Positions 1-8,668 of a stretch of 64,000 bases of DNA are shown piece after piece; the stretch's first letter is position 1, and each line of letters begins with the position of its first letter. The notes beneath the pieces were generated by a model, which was given only the letters and a program-made list of their open reading frames with translations, was not told where the DNA came from and made no database searches. Source of the DNA: Flavobacterium hibernum (lineage in GTDB: Bacteria > Bacteroidota > Bacteroidia > Flavobacteriales > Flavobacteriaceae); NCBI RefSeq assembly GCF_000832125.1, contig NZ_JPRK01000008.1, forward strand, positions 310,001 through 374,000, given 5' to 3'. The translations under genes were made by a program, and so were the position numbers.

Positions 1-1239
1 GGCACATTCCTGCGTATAAATTTCACGCTGAATACGATCTGGAATTTTCGAAATACTTACAACCATATCTCTAATTAAATCGGCCTTTTTTATAGGATCG
101 TTTTTGGCATCTTTCATTAAGAGCGACGCTTTAAACTGTATAAAATCTTTGCTATTTTCTTCTAAATAAGCAACTAGATCATCGTGCGACGTTTTTCGAG
201 CAAAACTGTCTGGATCTTCTCCATCCGGAAAAGCACAAACTCGTACGTTCATTCCTTCTTCAAGAATTAAATCGATTCCTCGAACAGAAGCACGCAAACC
301 CGCAGCATCACCATCAAAAAGTACGGTAATGTTTCTGGTAAGACGATTTATTAAACGAATTTGATCTGGCGTTAATGCGGTTCCTGAAGAAGCTACAACA
401 TTCTCAATTCCGGCTTGATGAAACTGAATTACATCGGTATAACCTTCTACCAAATAACAATTATTTTGCTTGGCTATCGCTTGCTTTGCCTGAAAAATTC
501 CATAAAGAACTTTACTTTTATGGTATATATCACTTTCTGGCGAATTTAAGTATTTTGCCGCTTTTTTGTCATTTGTTAAAATACGTCCTCCAAAACCTAA
601 AACACGTCCGGACATACTTTCAATAGGAAACATGACACGACCTTTAAAACGATCAAAAGGGCGATCTTCTCTGGCAATTGTTAAACCGGTACTTTCTAAA
701 AATTCTAGTTTATAACCTTTACCCAAAGCTTCTTTAGTCAAGGCATCCCAGGTTTCCGGCGAATATCCTAAGCTAAACTTTTTTATGGTTTCGTTGGTAA
801 AACCTCTTTCCTTAAAATAAGAAAGTCCAATTGCTTTTCCTTCTTCTGAATTTAAAAGTGTTTTATTAAAATAATCTTTTGCAAATTCCGAAACCAAGTA
901 CATACTTTCTCGAACATCAGTCATTGCTTTTTCAGCATCTGTTTGTTCTGTTTCTTCAATTTCGATATTATATTTTCTTGCCAAATATCGAATGGCTTCC
1001 GGATAGGTAAATTGTGAGTGCTCCATTAAAAACTTAACAGAGTTTCCACCTTTTCCTGTACTAAAATCTTTCCAAATTCCCTTTGCAGGCGACACCATGA
1101 ACGATGGAGAGCGCTCGTCTGAGAATGGACTTAATCCTTTAAAGTTACTTCCGGCACGTTTTAAACTAACAAAATCGCCAATAACCTCCTCTACTCGAGC
1201 GGTTTCAAAAACAGTATCAATCGTGGCTTGTGAAATCAA
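1..1239 (-). CDS. dnaG: DNA primase DnaG, N-terminal part (gene runs off the left edge)
   Basis: Primase that makes RNA primers for DNA replication. The visible 413 residues run from the N-terminal zinc-finger-like domain through the RNA polymerase domain into the Toprim fold (VEGYTDV near residue 258, then SSGTALT and FDGDAAG). The N-terminal segment keeps the family frame (GLSPFSDERSPSF, then GKGG), but Ser, Ser, Asp and Thr stand where the CHC2 zinc ligands Cys, His, Cys, Cys are expected. The start is taken at TTG (1237-1239), giving MISQATIDTVFE, which fits the usual N-terminus; an in-frame ATG 14 codons upstream (1279-1281) is the alternative. The helicase-binding C-terminus lies outside the window. 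Confidence 0.95.
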   Translation of the reverse strand, partial: MISQATIDTVFETARVEEVIGDFVSLKRAGSNFKGLSPFSDERSPSFMVSPAKGIWKDFSTGKGGNSVKFLMEHSQFTYPEAIRYLARKYNIEIEETEQTDAEKAMTDVRESMYLVSEFAKDYFNKTLLNSEEGKAIGLSYFKERGFTNETIKKFSLGYSPETWDALTKEALGKGYKLEFLESTGLTIAREDRPFDRFKGRVMFPIESMSGRVLGFGGRILTNDKKAAKYLNSPESDIYHKSKVLYGIFQAKQAIAKQNNCYLVEGYTDVIQFHQAGIENVVASSGTALTPDQIRLINRLTRNITVLFDGDAAGLRASVRGIDLILEEGMNVRVCAFPDGEDPDSFARKTSHDDLVAYLEENSKDFIQFKASLLMKDAKNDPIKKADLIRDMVVSISKIPDRIQREIYTQECA

Positions 1240-1310
1240 AACGTAAAATATTTTAAAAATTTGAAGTCTGTAAAAGTACATAAATCCATCTTGAATTTTG
1301 ATGATTTCAA

Positions 1311-1341
1311 ATAAAAAAAGCACCTCTTTCGAAGTGCTTTC
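1311..1341 (-). terminator. Rho-independent terminator of the 1367-2404 gene
   Basis: On the minus strand a stem AAAGCAC/GTGCTTT (1334-1340 with 1317-1323) is followed by a run of T, just after the stop of the outer-membrane protein gene and just before dnaG. Confidence 0.8.
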
Positions 1342-1366
1342 TCTACTAATTAACTCAACTACATTC

Positions 1367-2404
1367 TTAATTTAAATCAAGCCTTAATCCTAGCGAAATG
1401 TTATTCTCTTTCACCAAGTTATCTTTAAACAATGGATTCAAATCGTATTTAAAATACAAGCTCAACTCTTTATATCCGATATAAGAGCTCAATCCGTAAA
1501 TAAAATTATTTACATTATAATCACCTTTTATAGTTGTTTTATAATCTAAATCGTCCTGATCGTATTTAATAATTTGTTTCGATTTTACATTTATTCCTGC
1601 ATAACCTCCAATTCCAAAACGAAAACTTTGATGTGTTTTAAAATAGGTTTTTCCGTTACTAACTTTTGGTTTCGAAAAATCAAATTCTAAATGTACAGGC
1701 GCTACGATATAAACGTTTCTAAAACGAGATTCATCTAAATTAATCGCATTGGTTTGTAACTGGGTTTGATTACCATTTACCACAAAGGTTCTATTATCTG
1801 TTGGGCGAATGTTATTATACATTAACGAAAGTCCGTATTTAGCATGCAATAGATTATCAGTTTTCATTAATCTGGTATTATAGGTAAAACCCCATTCGTA
1901 AAAATGCGAACCAATAAAACTATAATTAGAATCTTGCAATTTACCATCGACCATCATATTGTTTAATCCCATTGCAAACACAAATTGCGATGTGGTTCTT
2001 TTTTCACCGCGAAGCGAATCTTTATCGCGGTCTTTGTCTCTTACACGAAATACGATACTGTATTTTTTAGTTAGCGAATCTTCTTTGATTTTTCCATCTA
2101 CTTTTTGTTGCACTAAATCGTTAAGTTCATTTTGTGCCAATGTTACTTTTTCTTCGATAATTGTAGCTCTGGCTTCTGCCAATTCTTTTTTACGTTTGTC
2201 CGCTTGTTCTTTTGTAATTTTCCCTTCAGATAATTGAATGTTTACTGCTTCAACTTCTTCCTTCAGGGCTGCTTTTTCTTCCTTTGTTACCTTTTCTATT
2301 TTATTGGCAATTTGCTTGGCTTTTGCCTCAAATGTTTCCTGCGCAAACACCTTGCTCACAAATAAAAAAACTAGCGCGACGAAATAAATGGTAAAATTTT
2401 TCAT
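1367..2404 (-). CDS. Secreted outer-membrane beta-barrel protein with N-terminal coiled coil
   Basis: 345 residues, function unknown. A signal peptide covers about residues 1-21 (cleavage before QETFEAK). Residues 23-115 are rich in Lys, Glu and Ala and look like a long coiled coil. From about residue 130 to the end the chain alternates polar and aromatic/hydrophobic residues in short strands (for example FRFGIGGYAGINVKSK) and ends LGLRLDLN, as expected of a flavobacterial outer-membrane beta-barrel. It has its own terminator. It lies downstream of the sigma/anti-sigma pair on the same strand, separated by 180 bp, so it could be a target of that sigma factor; this is inference. No family name can be assigned from the sequence alone. 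Confidence 0.8.
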   Translation of the reverse strand: MKNFTIYFVALVFLFVSKVFAQETFEAKAKQIANKIEKVTKEEKAALKEEVEAVNIQLSEGKITKEQADKRKKELAEARATIIEEKVTLAQNELNDLVQQKVDGKIKEDSLTKKYSIVFRVRDKDRDKDSLRGEKRTTSQFVFAMGLNNMMVDGKLQDSNYSFIGSHFYEWGFTYNTRLMKTDNLLHAKYGLSLMYNNIRPTDNRTFVVNGNQTQLQTNAINLDESRFRNVYIVAPVHLEFDFSKPKVSNGKTYFKTHQSFRFGIGGYAGINVKSKQIIKYDQDDLDYKTTIKGDYNVNNFIYGLSSYIGYKELSLYFKYDLNPLFKDNLVKENNISLGLRLDLN

Positions 2405-2584
2405 GATTGATTTTTTAAAATTGATTGTTGATTATTGATTGATGATGATTATTTAATTGTGAATTATAAATTATGAGTTGTAAATTCCATCTCCATCGGG
2501 TTAAAACCCGACACTACAATATGGATCGTTCCTCCGGAACTAAAAATCTATATTCTTATTTCTTTCTTCTATGACCTTAATCCC
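2405..2584. repeat. Intergenic spacer with two small dyads
   Basis: No gene. It holds low-complexity GATT-type repeats (about 2405-2450) and two adjacent hairpins, CGGGTT/AACCCG (2497-2510) and GTTCC/GGAAC (2528-2540). The GC-rich hairpin block stands out from its AT-rich surroundings and may be a small dispersed repeat. Confidence 0.4.
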
Positions 2585-3304
2585 TTACTCCTGCTGATTT
2601 CTGTTTGCCAAAGCCACTTTTACCGTTTGATAGTTTTTATTGACTTTGGTTATTACTTTTTCCCTAAACGACTGTTCTAACTCGCCATCGACTTGATTAA
2701 GCAAATCATCGGCATTGATTTTTACCTTTTTTTGCTTGGTCGAATTTTCGGCTACAATGCTTTTCTCTGCCGCTTCCAGTAATTGATCAACGTTTTCTTT
2801 TTTAGAATTTTCGGCTACCGAAGTTGGTTTATTGATTGATTGTTTTTCTTGATTGTTTTTGGTGATGACTGAAGACTCCGCTATTTGTTTTTGCTCATTT
2901 TTAATTGGTTTATTTTGTTTTCGAACATTATCTGATTGTTTTTCTTTTTCTGATTTTTCGACAATCTCTTTTTCTGAAATTGCTACCGCTGTTTTTGCCG
3001 AATCTATTGCGCTTAAAGTTGGTTTTTCAATTGTATCCTTTTTTGCATCTTCTTTGATTACAACATCAATTTTAGAAGGTTCATTTATCTCTTTCTTTTG
3101 ATTAAAAAAGAAAGTTCCAACTAATAAAAACCCAACAACACTGGCCGCGATATATAACCATCTGTTTTGCTTCTTTTTCTCCGGTTTTTTATTTTCGGCC
3201 AAACTCAACATCGCGTCTAATCTGTCCCAGGCTTTATCGCTTGGTTCAATTTTACGTTCGTTTAGCTTTTCACGGAAATCCTTTTCAAAATTATTCGGTT
3301 CCAT
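2585..3304 (-). CDS. Single-pass membrane protein, probable anti-sigma factor
   Basis: 239 residues. A short cytoplasmic N-terminus (FREKLNERKIEPSDKAWDRL) is followed by one membrane segment at about residues 47-66 (WLYIAASVVGFLLVGTFFF) and a long Lys/Glu/Ser-rich periplasmic tail with low-complexity and coiled-coil character. The gene overlaps the 3' end of the ECF sigma gene by 14 bp on the same strand, so the two are translationally linked. In Bacteroidota this layout usually means sigma factor followed by its membrane anti-sigma factor. The protein has no clear zinc-binding anti-sigma motif, so the assignment rests on topology and position. Confidence 0.65.
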   Translation of the reverse strand: MEPNNFEKDFREKLNERKIEPSDKAWDRLDAMLSLAENKKPEKKKQNRWLYIAASVVGFLLVGTFFFNQKKEINEPSKIDVVIKEDAKKDTIEKPTLSAIDSAKTAVAISEKEIVEKSEKEKQSDNVRKQNKPIKNEQKQIAESSVITKNNQEKQSINKPTSVAENSKKENVDQLLEAAEKSIVAENSTKQKKVKINADDLLNQVDGELEQSFREKVITKVNKNYQTVKVALANRNQQE

Positions 3305-3851
3305 TATCTTGTTTTTTTAAAATAGTAATTTGTGTTTGCAACATCTTTCTTGCGTGCGACAATTGCGATTTTGATGTTCCTTCATTTATTCCTAACATCT
3401 TGGCAATTTCATTATGTTTATAACCTTCAATGGCATATAAATTGAAAATCATTTTATAACCGTCTGGCAAAGCATCTATTAAAAACTGAATCTGATCTGT
3501 CGAAAATTTACTATCTATTGCATTAAAACTTTCTTCGACATATATTTCATCTTCGGTAAACTTAACTTTCTTCTGAACCCTTATGTACGAGATACACTCG
3601 TTTACCATTATCCTACGAACCCAACCTTCAAAGCTTCCTTTGTGTTCAAAGTTTTTTAGATTGGTAAATACTTTCATAAAAGCGGTTATCATTACATCTT
3701 CTGCCAATTGAATATCTTTTATATATTGTCGGCAAACGCTTAGCATTTTTGATGAAAACCGACTATAAATCTGTTGTTGTGCTTGTCGATTATTTTCGAC
3801 AGCCAACTTTATGATTTCGGTTTCTTCTTGATGTAATTGAATAATTTTCAT
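3291..3851 (-). CDS. ECF-type RNA polymerase sigma factor (sigma-70 family)
   Basis: 186 residues, the usual ECF size. Region 2 is visible at about residues 22-95 (YSRFSSKMLSVCRQYIKD, then AEDVMITAFMKVF, the region 2.2 core-binding helix, and GWVRRIMVNECI). Region 4 is at about 125-180, with the helix-turn-helix NEIAKMLGINEGTSKSQLSHARKML just reaching the -35-recognition helix. The overlapping downstream gene is the likely anti-sigma factor. Upstream lies a 211-bp spacer with the terminator of the polyprenyl synthase gene. Targets are unknown; the outer-membrane protein gene downstream is a candidate. Confidence 0.9.
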   Translation of the reverse strand: MKIIQLHQEETEIIKLAVENNRQAQQQIYSRFSSKMLSVCRQYIKDIQLAEDVMITAFMKVFTNLKNFEHKGSFEGWVRRIMVNECISYIRVQKKVKFTEDEIYVEESFNAIDSKFSTDQIQFLIDALPDGYKMIFNLYAIEGYKHNEIAKMLGINEGTSKSQLSHARKMLQTQITILKKQDNGTE

Positions 3852-3944
3852 TAATAAGCGTTCGGTTTTGGTTTTAGTAACAGTCTTCTATTAGCATAGA
3901 CGAGTGAAGTTGAAAAATGGTTGCATCGAAGTGAAAAAAAAATC

Positions 3945-3970
3945 AAAAAAATCCCGAAACTTCGGGACCA
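3945..3970 (-). terminator. Rho-independent terminator of the polyprenyl synthase gene
   Basis: Stem CCCGAA/TTCGGG (3953-3958 with 3961-3966), followed on the minus strand by a T-rich run. Most of the rest of the 3852-4062 spacer is AT-rich, with the word AATTATCTAATT twice near 4020-4055. Confidence 0.7.
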
Positions 3971-4062
3971 AATTCCAAAAAGACACAACAAAACAATTGA
4001 TTTACAAAGAAGTAAACCAATTATCTAATTGAAAAATTTTATAATTATCTAATTAAAAAGAA

Positions 4063-5040
4063 TTATTTTTTTCTTTCAATTACGTAGTTTACCATTAAAA
4101 TAAGGGCAGCTTTAAATTCAGAATCAGCGTAGTTTCCTAAAAGCGAAAGTGCTTCTTGCTGAAATTCGACCATTTTGTTTTCGGCGTAAGTCAAACCATT
4201 ATTGTTTTTTACAAAAGCAATAACTTCTTTTACGCGTTTTTTGTCTTTATTGTGGTTTTTGATGGAGTTTATTAACCACTTCTTTTCTTGTGAAGTACAA
4301 GTATTTAAAACATGAATTAAAGGCAAAGTCATTTTTTGCTCTTTAATATCAATTCCTGTTGGTTTACCAATGGCTTCTTCGCTATAATCAAATAAGTCAT
4401 CTTTAATTTGAAATGCCATTCCAATAAGCTCACCAAACTTTCTCATGTTTTCGACCTGAGCATCATCTTCAATTACAGATTTTGCACCAAGCGCACAACA
4501 AGCCGCAATAAGTGTTGCGGTTTTCTTTCGGATGATTTCGTAATATACATCTTCCGTAATATCAAGTCTTCGGGCTTTTTCGATTTGAAGCAATTCACCT
4601 TCACTCATTTCACGAACTGCAACCGAAATGATTCGAAGTAAATCAAAATCGCCATTGTCTATAGAAAGGAGTAATCCTTTTGAGAGTAAATAATCTCCAA
4701 CTAAAACAGCAATTTTATTTTTCCAAAGTGCATTGATAGAGAAAAATCCACGGCGGCGATTACTATCATCCACAACGTCGTCATGAACCAGAGTTGCCGT
4801 GTGAATCAATTCGATTACTGATGCACCACGATATGTTCTTTCGTTTACAATTCCTCCCGAAACCATTTTTGCAGTTAGAAAAACAAACATCGGACGCATT
4901 TGTTTTCCTTTTCTATTTACAATGTAATACGTGATTCGGTTCAGTAAAGCCACCTTTGAAGTCATCGATTCATGGAACTTTTTTTCAAAAAGTTCCATCT
5001 CGTTAAAGATGGGTTGCTTTATTTGGGAAGTAATATTCAT
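4063..5040 (-). CDS. Polyprenyl diphosphate synthase (IspA/IspB family)
   Basis: 325 residues. Trans-isoprenyl diphosphate synthase that condenses isopentenyl diphosphate onto an allylic chain with magnesium. The first Asp-rich motif is DDVVDD at residues 87-92 followed by SNRRRG, and the second is DDLFD at 214-218 preceded by FQIK; the GKQMRP substrate-binding segment is at 45-50. Size and motif context fit the long-chain (octaprenyl or solanesyl type) group. Flavobacteria use menaquinone-6, so making the quinone side chain is the likely role, but product length cannot be read from the sequence. A TATATTTG box ends eight bases before the ATG, so the mRNA probably has almost no leader. Confidence 0.9.
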   Translation of the reverse strand: MNITSQIKQPIFNEMELFEKKFHESMTSKVALLNRITYYIVNRKGKQMRPMFVFLTAKMVSGGIVNERTYRGASVIELIHTATLVHDDVVDDSNRRRGFFSINALWKNKIAVLVGDYLLSKGLLLSIDNGDFDLLRIISVAVREMSEGELLQIEKARRLDITEDVYYEIIRKKTATLIAACCALGAKSVIEDDAQVENMRKFGELIGMAFQIKDDLFDYSEEAIGKPTGIDIKEQKMTLPLIHVLNTCTSQEKKWLINSIKNHNKDKKRVKEVIAFVKNNNGLTYAENKMVEFQQEALSLLGNYADSEFKAALILMVNYVIERKK

Positions 5041-5048
5041 TTCGATTC

Positions 5049-5056
5049 CAAATATA
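5049..5056 (-). promoter_or_regulatory. -7 box TATATTTG of the polyprenyl synthase gene
   Basis: Perfect TAnnTTTG element on the minus strand ending 8 bases before the start codon at 5040, which implies a leader of only a few bases. Confidence 0.6.
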
Positions 5057-5202
5057 CTATTTTAAATAAAAAAACGTTGTGTATTTTATATTAGTATAAC
5101 AATATTTTAGTACTAATTGAAAAATTCTACCAAGATCATTTTTTTTCTAAAGCCTAATTTGAATTCCTTTTTTTAAAGTAAAAACCATGAAAACAAATTA
5201 TT

Positions 5203-6063
5203 ATGAAAACAAAAGAATTATTTATTGGAACTTTAATCGCTTTCTCTTTTTTTATTAGTTGTAATTCTGATGAAAAAACAAATGACGGAACTACTTCGGC
5301 AATTTCAAACGCCGAAATTATTACAGCTTCTAAAATTGACGCCTCAATCGAAGATGTTACTAATATTGCCGAAGATCAATTTAACGCACAACTCAATATT
5401 ACCGCAAAACCTGGCGGTCCTATAAAAAACTTTTTACCAAGTTGCACTACTATTACAACAGTTTTAACGAATAATACTTGGACAAAAACAGTCAATTTTG
5501 GTACTGAAGGATGTACGCTTGATAATGGAAATGTTGTAAAGGGAAAAATGGTTATCTCCTTTTCTAATGACTTCTCTTCTTCTACCCAAACGATTAGTTA
5601 TACTTTTGATGGATTTTATCACAATGGCAAAAAATTACAAGGAAGTAAAAGCATTGTTCGAACGATAAAAACTACTGACTTATTTGCAACTGCTCACCCA
5701 GTTTCGACTGCAACTATTGATATGACGATTACTTTTGACGACGGTGGCGTTTATACCCGAAAAGGTTCTTTGGTTAAAGAAATGGTAGCTGGTTATGACA
5801 CTTGGTTCAATTGGGATGATAATGCTTTTTTGGTTACTGGAAGCGGAACTACCACTTTTCCTAATGGCGATACGTTTTCGGCTGAGATTACAACTCCTCT
5901 GGAATTTGAGGCAAGTTGTAAAAAACCTTTTGCTGTAAAAGGTGTAGTTTCTATCACCAAAAACAGCGCCGTTGCAGTTATTGACTACGGAGACGGAAAT
6001 TGCGACACACTTGTTAAAATAACAAAAGATGGGGTAACTCAAGAAATTGATTTGAAAAAATAG
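5203..6063 (+). CDS. Putative lipoprotein of unknown function
   Basis: 286 residues. The N-terminus is a lipoprotein signal with the cysteine at residue 20 (LIAFSFFISC), then a Ser/Thr/Asn linker. The rest is predicted beta-rich, with repeated strand-like segments (VKGKMVISFSNDF, ATIDMTITFDDGG, VTGSGTTTFPNGD) and four more cysteines that could form disulfides (SCTTIT, EGCTLD, ASCKKP, GNCDTL). It probably sits on the outer membrane or the cell surface. I do not recognise a named family. It stands alone between divergently and convergently placed neighbours and ends in a strong hairpin terminator shared with rlmN. Confidence 0.8.
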   Translation: MKTKELFIGTLIAFSFFISCNSDEKTNDGTTSAISNAEIITASKIDASIEDVTNIAEDQFNAQLNITAKPGGPIKNFLPSCTTITTVLTNNTWTKTVNFGTEGCTLDNGNVVKGKMVISFSNDFSSSTQTISYTFDGFYHNGKKLQGSKSIVRTIKTTDLFATAHPVSTATIDMTITFDDGGVYTRKGSLVKEMVAGYDTWFNWDDNAFLVTGSGTTTFPNGDTFSAEITTPLEFEASCKKPFAVKGVVSITKNSAVAVIDYGDGNCDTLVKITKDGVTQEIDLKK

Positions 6064-6077
6064 AATCCTTTTTGCCC

Positions 6078-6125
6078 AAAAAAAGCATTAAAAACAAGAA
6101 CTGCTCTCGTTTTTAATGCTTTTAA
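6078..6125. terminator. Bidirectional terminator between the lipoprotein gene and rlmN
   Basis: A 15-bp inverted repeat, AAAAGCATTAAAAAC and its complement (about 6080-6094 with 6109-6123), with A/T runs on both sides, between two convergent genes. Confidence 0.85.
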
Positions 6126-6159
6126 AATTTTATTATAATCATCCCTAGCGGAATATTTT

Positions 6160-7209
6160 CTACATTTCTGCCTCTTTATTGGCCAATTGTCCGCAAGCGG
6201 CATCAATATCTTTTCCGCGGCTTCGGCGTACTTTCACCACTACTCCAATATTCTCTAAGGCTTTTATATAGGCCAAAATGGATTCTTCTGAAGCTTGTTG
6301 AAACTCTCCGTCATCGATTGGATTATATTCGATTAAATTTACTTTGCATGGAACATATTTACAAAACTTTACTAAGGCATCAATAGAAGCTTTGTCGTCG
6401 TTAATTCCTTTCCAAACCACATATTCGTACGAAATTTTATTTTTTGTTTTTCTGTACCAATATTCTAATGACTCACGTAAATCTGCTAAAGGGAAATTTT
6501 TACTAAAAGGCATGATTCTCGCACGAATTTCATCAATTGCGGAGTGTAATGAAACTGCCAATTTGAATTTTACATCGTCATCGGCCATTTTTTTAATCAT
6601 TTTTGGAATTCCTGAAGTCGAAACCATAATACGTTTTGGCGACATTCCTAAACCTTCTGGAGATGTTACCATATCGATCGCTTTAATGACATTGTTATAA
6701 TTCATTAATGGCTCACCCATTCCCATAAAAACAATATTTGAAAGCGGATGATTATGATACAAACGACTTTCTTTATCTATTGCTAAAATCTGATCGTAGA
6801 TTTCTCCCGGTTCCAAATTTCGCATTCTTTTTAAACGCGAAGTGGCGCAAAAATTACAATCTAAACTACAACCTACCTGACTAGAAACGCAAGCTGTTGT
6901 TCTTGTATCGGTAGGAATTAAAACAGATTCTACTACTAAACCATCATGTAAACGAACGGCATTTTTAACAGTTCCGTCGCTACTGCGTTGCATCGTATCA
7001 ACCTTTATATGATTGATTACAAAATTATTCTCCAGCATAGAACGAGTTGTTTTGGCAACATTCGTCATATCGTCAAAACTGTGTGCTCCTTTGCTCCATA
7101 ACCATTCATAGACTTGATTTCCGCGAAAAGCTTTGTCGTTATTTGCGACAAAAAAATTGCGCAATTCCTCTTTTGATAAGGCTCTTATGTCTTTTTTCTC
7201 AATTTGCAT
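6160..7209 (-). CDS. rlmN: 23S rRNA/tRNA adenine-C2 methyltransferase RlmN
   Basis: 349 residues. Radical-SAM enzyme that methylates C2 of A2503 in 23S rRNA, and A37 in some tRNAs. The iron-sulfur motif CxxxCxxC is C114, C118 and C121 (VGCSLDCNFCATSRL). The C-terminal methyl-carrying cysteine is C339 (DIDAACGQLANK). The central GMGEPLMNY and VSTSGI segments are typical. Length matches the family. The -7 box ends four bases before the ATG, so the transcript is probably leaderless. It is convergent with the preceding lipoprotein gene. Confidence 0.97.
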   Translation of the reverse strand: MQIEKKDIRALSKEELRNFFVANNDKAFRGNQVYEWLWSKGAHSFDDMTNVAKTTRSMLENNFVINHIKVDTMQRSSDGTVKNAVRLHDGLVVESVLIPTDTRTTACVSSQVGCSLDCNFCATSRLKRMRNLEPGEIYDQILAIDKESRLYHNHPLSNIVFMGMGEPLMNYNNVIKAIDMVTSPEGLGMSPKRIMVSTSGIPKMIKKMADDDVKFKLAVSLHSAIDEIRARIMPFSKNFPLADLRESLEYWYRKTKNKISYEYVVWKGINDDKASIDALVKFCKYVPCKVNLIEYNPIDDGEFQQASEESILAYIKALENIGVVVKVRRSRGKDIDAACGQLANKEAEM

Positions 7210-7213
7210 GGTG

Positions 7214-7221
7214 CAAAGTTA
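7214..7221 (-). promoter_or_regulatory. -7 box TAACTTTG of rlmN
   Basis: Perfect TAnnTTTG element on the minus strand; only four bases separate it from the start codon, which places the predicted transcription start at or next to the ATG. Confidence 0.65.
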
Positions 7222-7413
7222 ATCACTTTTGTCATTTTTTATTGTTTTTTAGAAAATTTCACTTGTTTATTATAAGTCTTTAATAAAATTTCAACCATGA
7301 TTTTTATCAGTTCTTTTCCTATTCGTTCGTAATAAATTTGACTCAAGAAAAAGATCTGGATTTATAACCAAAACCATAAACAGATCCAAGATTTAACTAA
7401 ATACCACATACAG

Positions 7414-8007
7414 ATGAAAACGATCAAATCAATTTTATTAGCAGTAGTAATAACTTTATCATTACAAGTAAACGCTCAAAAAAGATATAGCCTGTCTAAA
7501 TCGACTTTTGAAGTTGCAGGAACTTCTAACATACACGATTGGACGATGAGATCTACCGAAGGAAATGGTGGAGCAAACTTAGTTGTTACAGATTCAAGAC
7601 TTATTGATATAAAAAACTTAACTATTACATTATTAGCCGAAAGCATAAAAAGTAGCAAAACCAGCATGGATAATGTTGCTTATGAAGCTTTGGACACCAA
7701 GAACTATAAAAATATCAGATATGTTTTAAAATCTGCCGATAAGGTAAATGAATCAACTTGGGTTCTAATTGGAACTTATACTATTGCTGGTGTTAGCAAA
7801 GATTATAAAACTCAGGTAAGAGTAACTTCAAATGATAGTGATACTTTTATTTTGCAAGGTTCTAATCGAATGACTTTTGCCGATTTTGAAATGACAACTC
7901 CGTCAGCTGCTCTTGGAGTTGTTAAGGCTGGCAAAGAGTTAACCGTACTTTTCAACATTACTTTAACCGATTTTTCTAAAAACGAAAATACTTTAGTGGT
8001 CAAATAG
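7414..8007 (+). CDS. Secreted YceI-like protein
   Basis: 197 residues. A signal peptide of about 21 residues ends ...LQVNAQ. The mature part begins RYSLSKSTFEVAGTSNIHDW, the N-terminal strand pattern of YceI-like lipocalin-fold proteins, and continues with strands such as LTITLLAESIKS and WVLIGTYTIAGVSKDY. YceI proteins are periplasmic and bind long isoprenoid or amphipathic ligands; some are induced by stress or low pH. The sequence is much more diverged than the second YceI protein in this window (61183-61716), which lacks a signal peptide. It is preceded by a 204-bp spacer with no clear promoter box and stands alone. Confidence 0.75.
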   Translation: MKTIKSILLAVVITLSLQVNAQKRYSLSKSTFEVAGTSNIHDWTMRSTEGNGGANLVVTDSRLIDIKNLTITLLAESIKSSKTSMDNVAYEALDTKNYKNIRYVLKSADKVNESTWVLIGTYTIAGVSKDYKTQVRVTSNDSDTFILQGSNRMTFADFEMTTPSAALGVVKAGKELTVLFNITLTDFSKNENTLVVK

Positions 8008-8220
8008 TAACTCAAACTATAATCTTAGTTTGTTTTTTTTTTAATGAATTTTATAAAAATTTAAGTTCTCACGATTAAAAAGAAAAATTTGGCACGAGTA
8101 TTGTTTTGCTCTCAAAAGAAAAATAATCTTACAAGAGCTCAGTTATTTTAAAATGTGTATCTTTATTTTTCAGCTTTATAACCTTTAAATTTTTATCAAC
8201 CTAAAAAAAATTAATTCACT

Positions 8221-8553
8221 ATGAAAAAACAAATTTTAAGCTTAGCTGTTGTTGCTTTATTAGCATTTACTGTACAATCTTGCGAGAAGAAAGAACCAAA
8301 ACCTGCAGATGAGGAATTGACTCTTGGAAACAAAGTAGATTCATTAACTACAGACATTAAAGAAGTAAAAGACAGCGCCGTTACTAAAACAGAAGATGCT
8401 GCAAAAGATGTAAAAGACGCTACCAAAAAAGCTGCTGAAGACGTAAAAGATGCAACTGAAAAAGGTGCAAAAAAAGTAGAAAATGCAGCAAAAGCTGTTA
8501 AAGACGGAACAGTAAAAACTGCTAAAGAAGTTGATGCTGCTTTGAAAAAATAA
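8221..8553 (+). CDS. Small lipoprotein with LEA-like 11-residue repeats
   Basis: 110 residues. The lipoprotein signal has its cysteine at residue 21 (LLAFTVQSC). After a short linker, residues 50-108 are almost entirely Lys, Ala, Asp, Glu and Val in repeats of about eleven residues (DAAKDVKDATK, KAAEDVKDATE, KGAKKVENAAK), forming a long amphipathic helix like late-embryogenesis-abundant proteins or apolipoproteins. There is no catalytic motif. It would be anchored by lipid with a helical tail in the periplasm or at the surface; a role in envelope or desiccation stress is only a guess. It is followed by a strong GC-rich terminator. Confidence 0.8.
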   Translation: MKKQILSLAVVALLAFTVQSCEKKEPKPADEELTLGNKVDSLTTDIKEVKDSAVTKTEDAAKDVKDATKKAAEDVKDATEKGAKKVENAAKAVKDGTVKTAKEVDAALKK

Positions 8554-8574
8554 CTTTTGTTGAAATTCAAAACT

Positions 8575-8606
8575 AAAACCATCCGCGGCGGCGGATGGTT
8601 TTTTTT
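8575..8606 (+). terminator. Rho-independent terminator after the LEA-like lipoprotein gene
   Basis: Stem AACCATCCG/CGGATGGTT with a GC-rich loop, followed by eight T. Confidence 0.9.
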
Positions 8607-8634
8607 ATGTAAAAAACTAAGCCGATATTTTTTG

Positions 8635-8642
8635 TATTTTTG
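8635..8642 (+). promoter_or_regulatory. -7 box TATTTTTG of the O-methyltransferase gene
   Basis: Perfect TAnnTTTG element 26 bases before the ATG at 8669. Confidence 0.55.
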
Positions 8643-8668
8643 CTCTCAAATTTAGAAGAAACTACACG

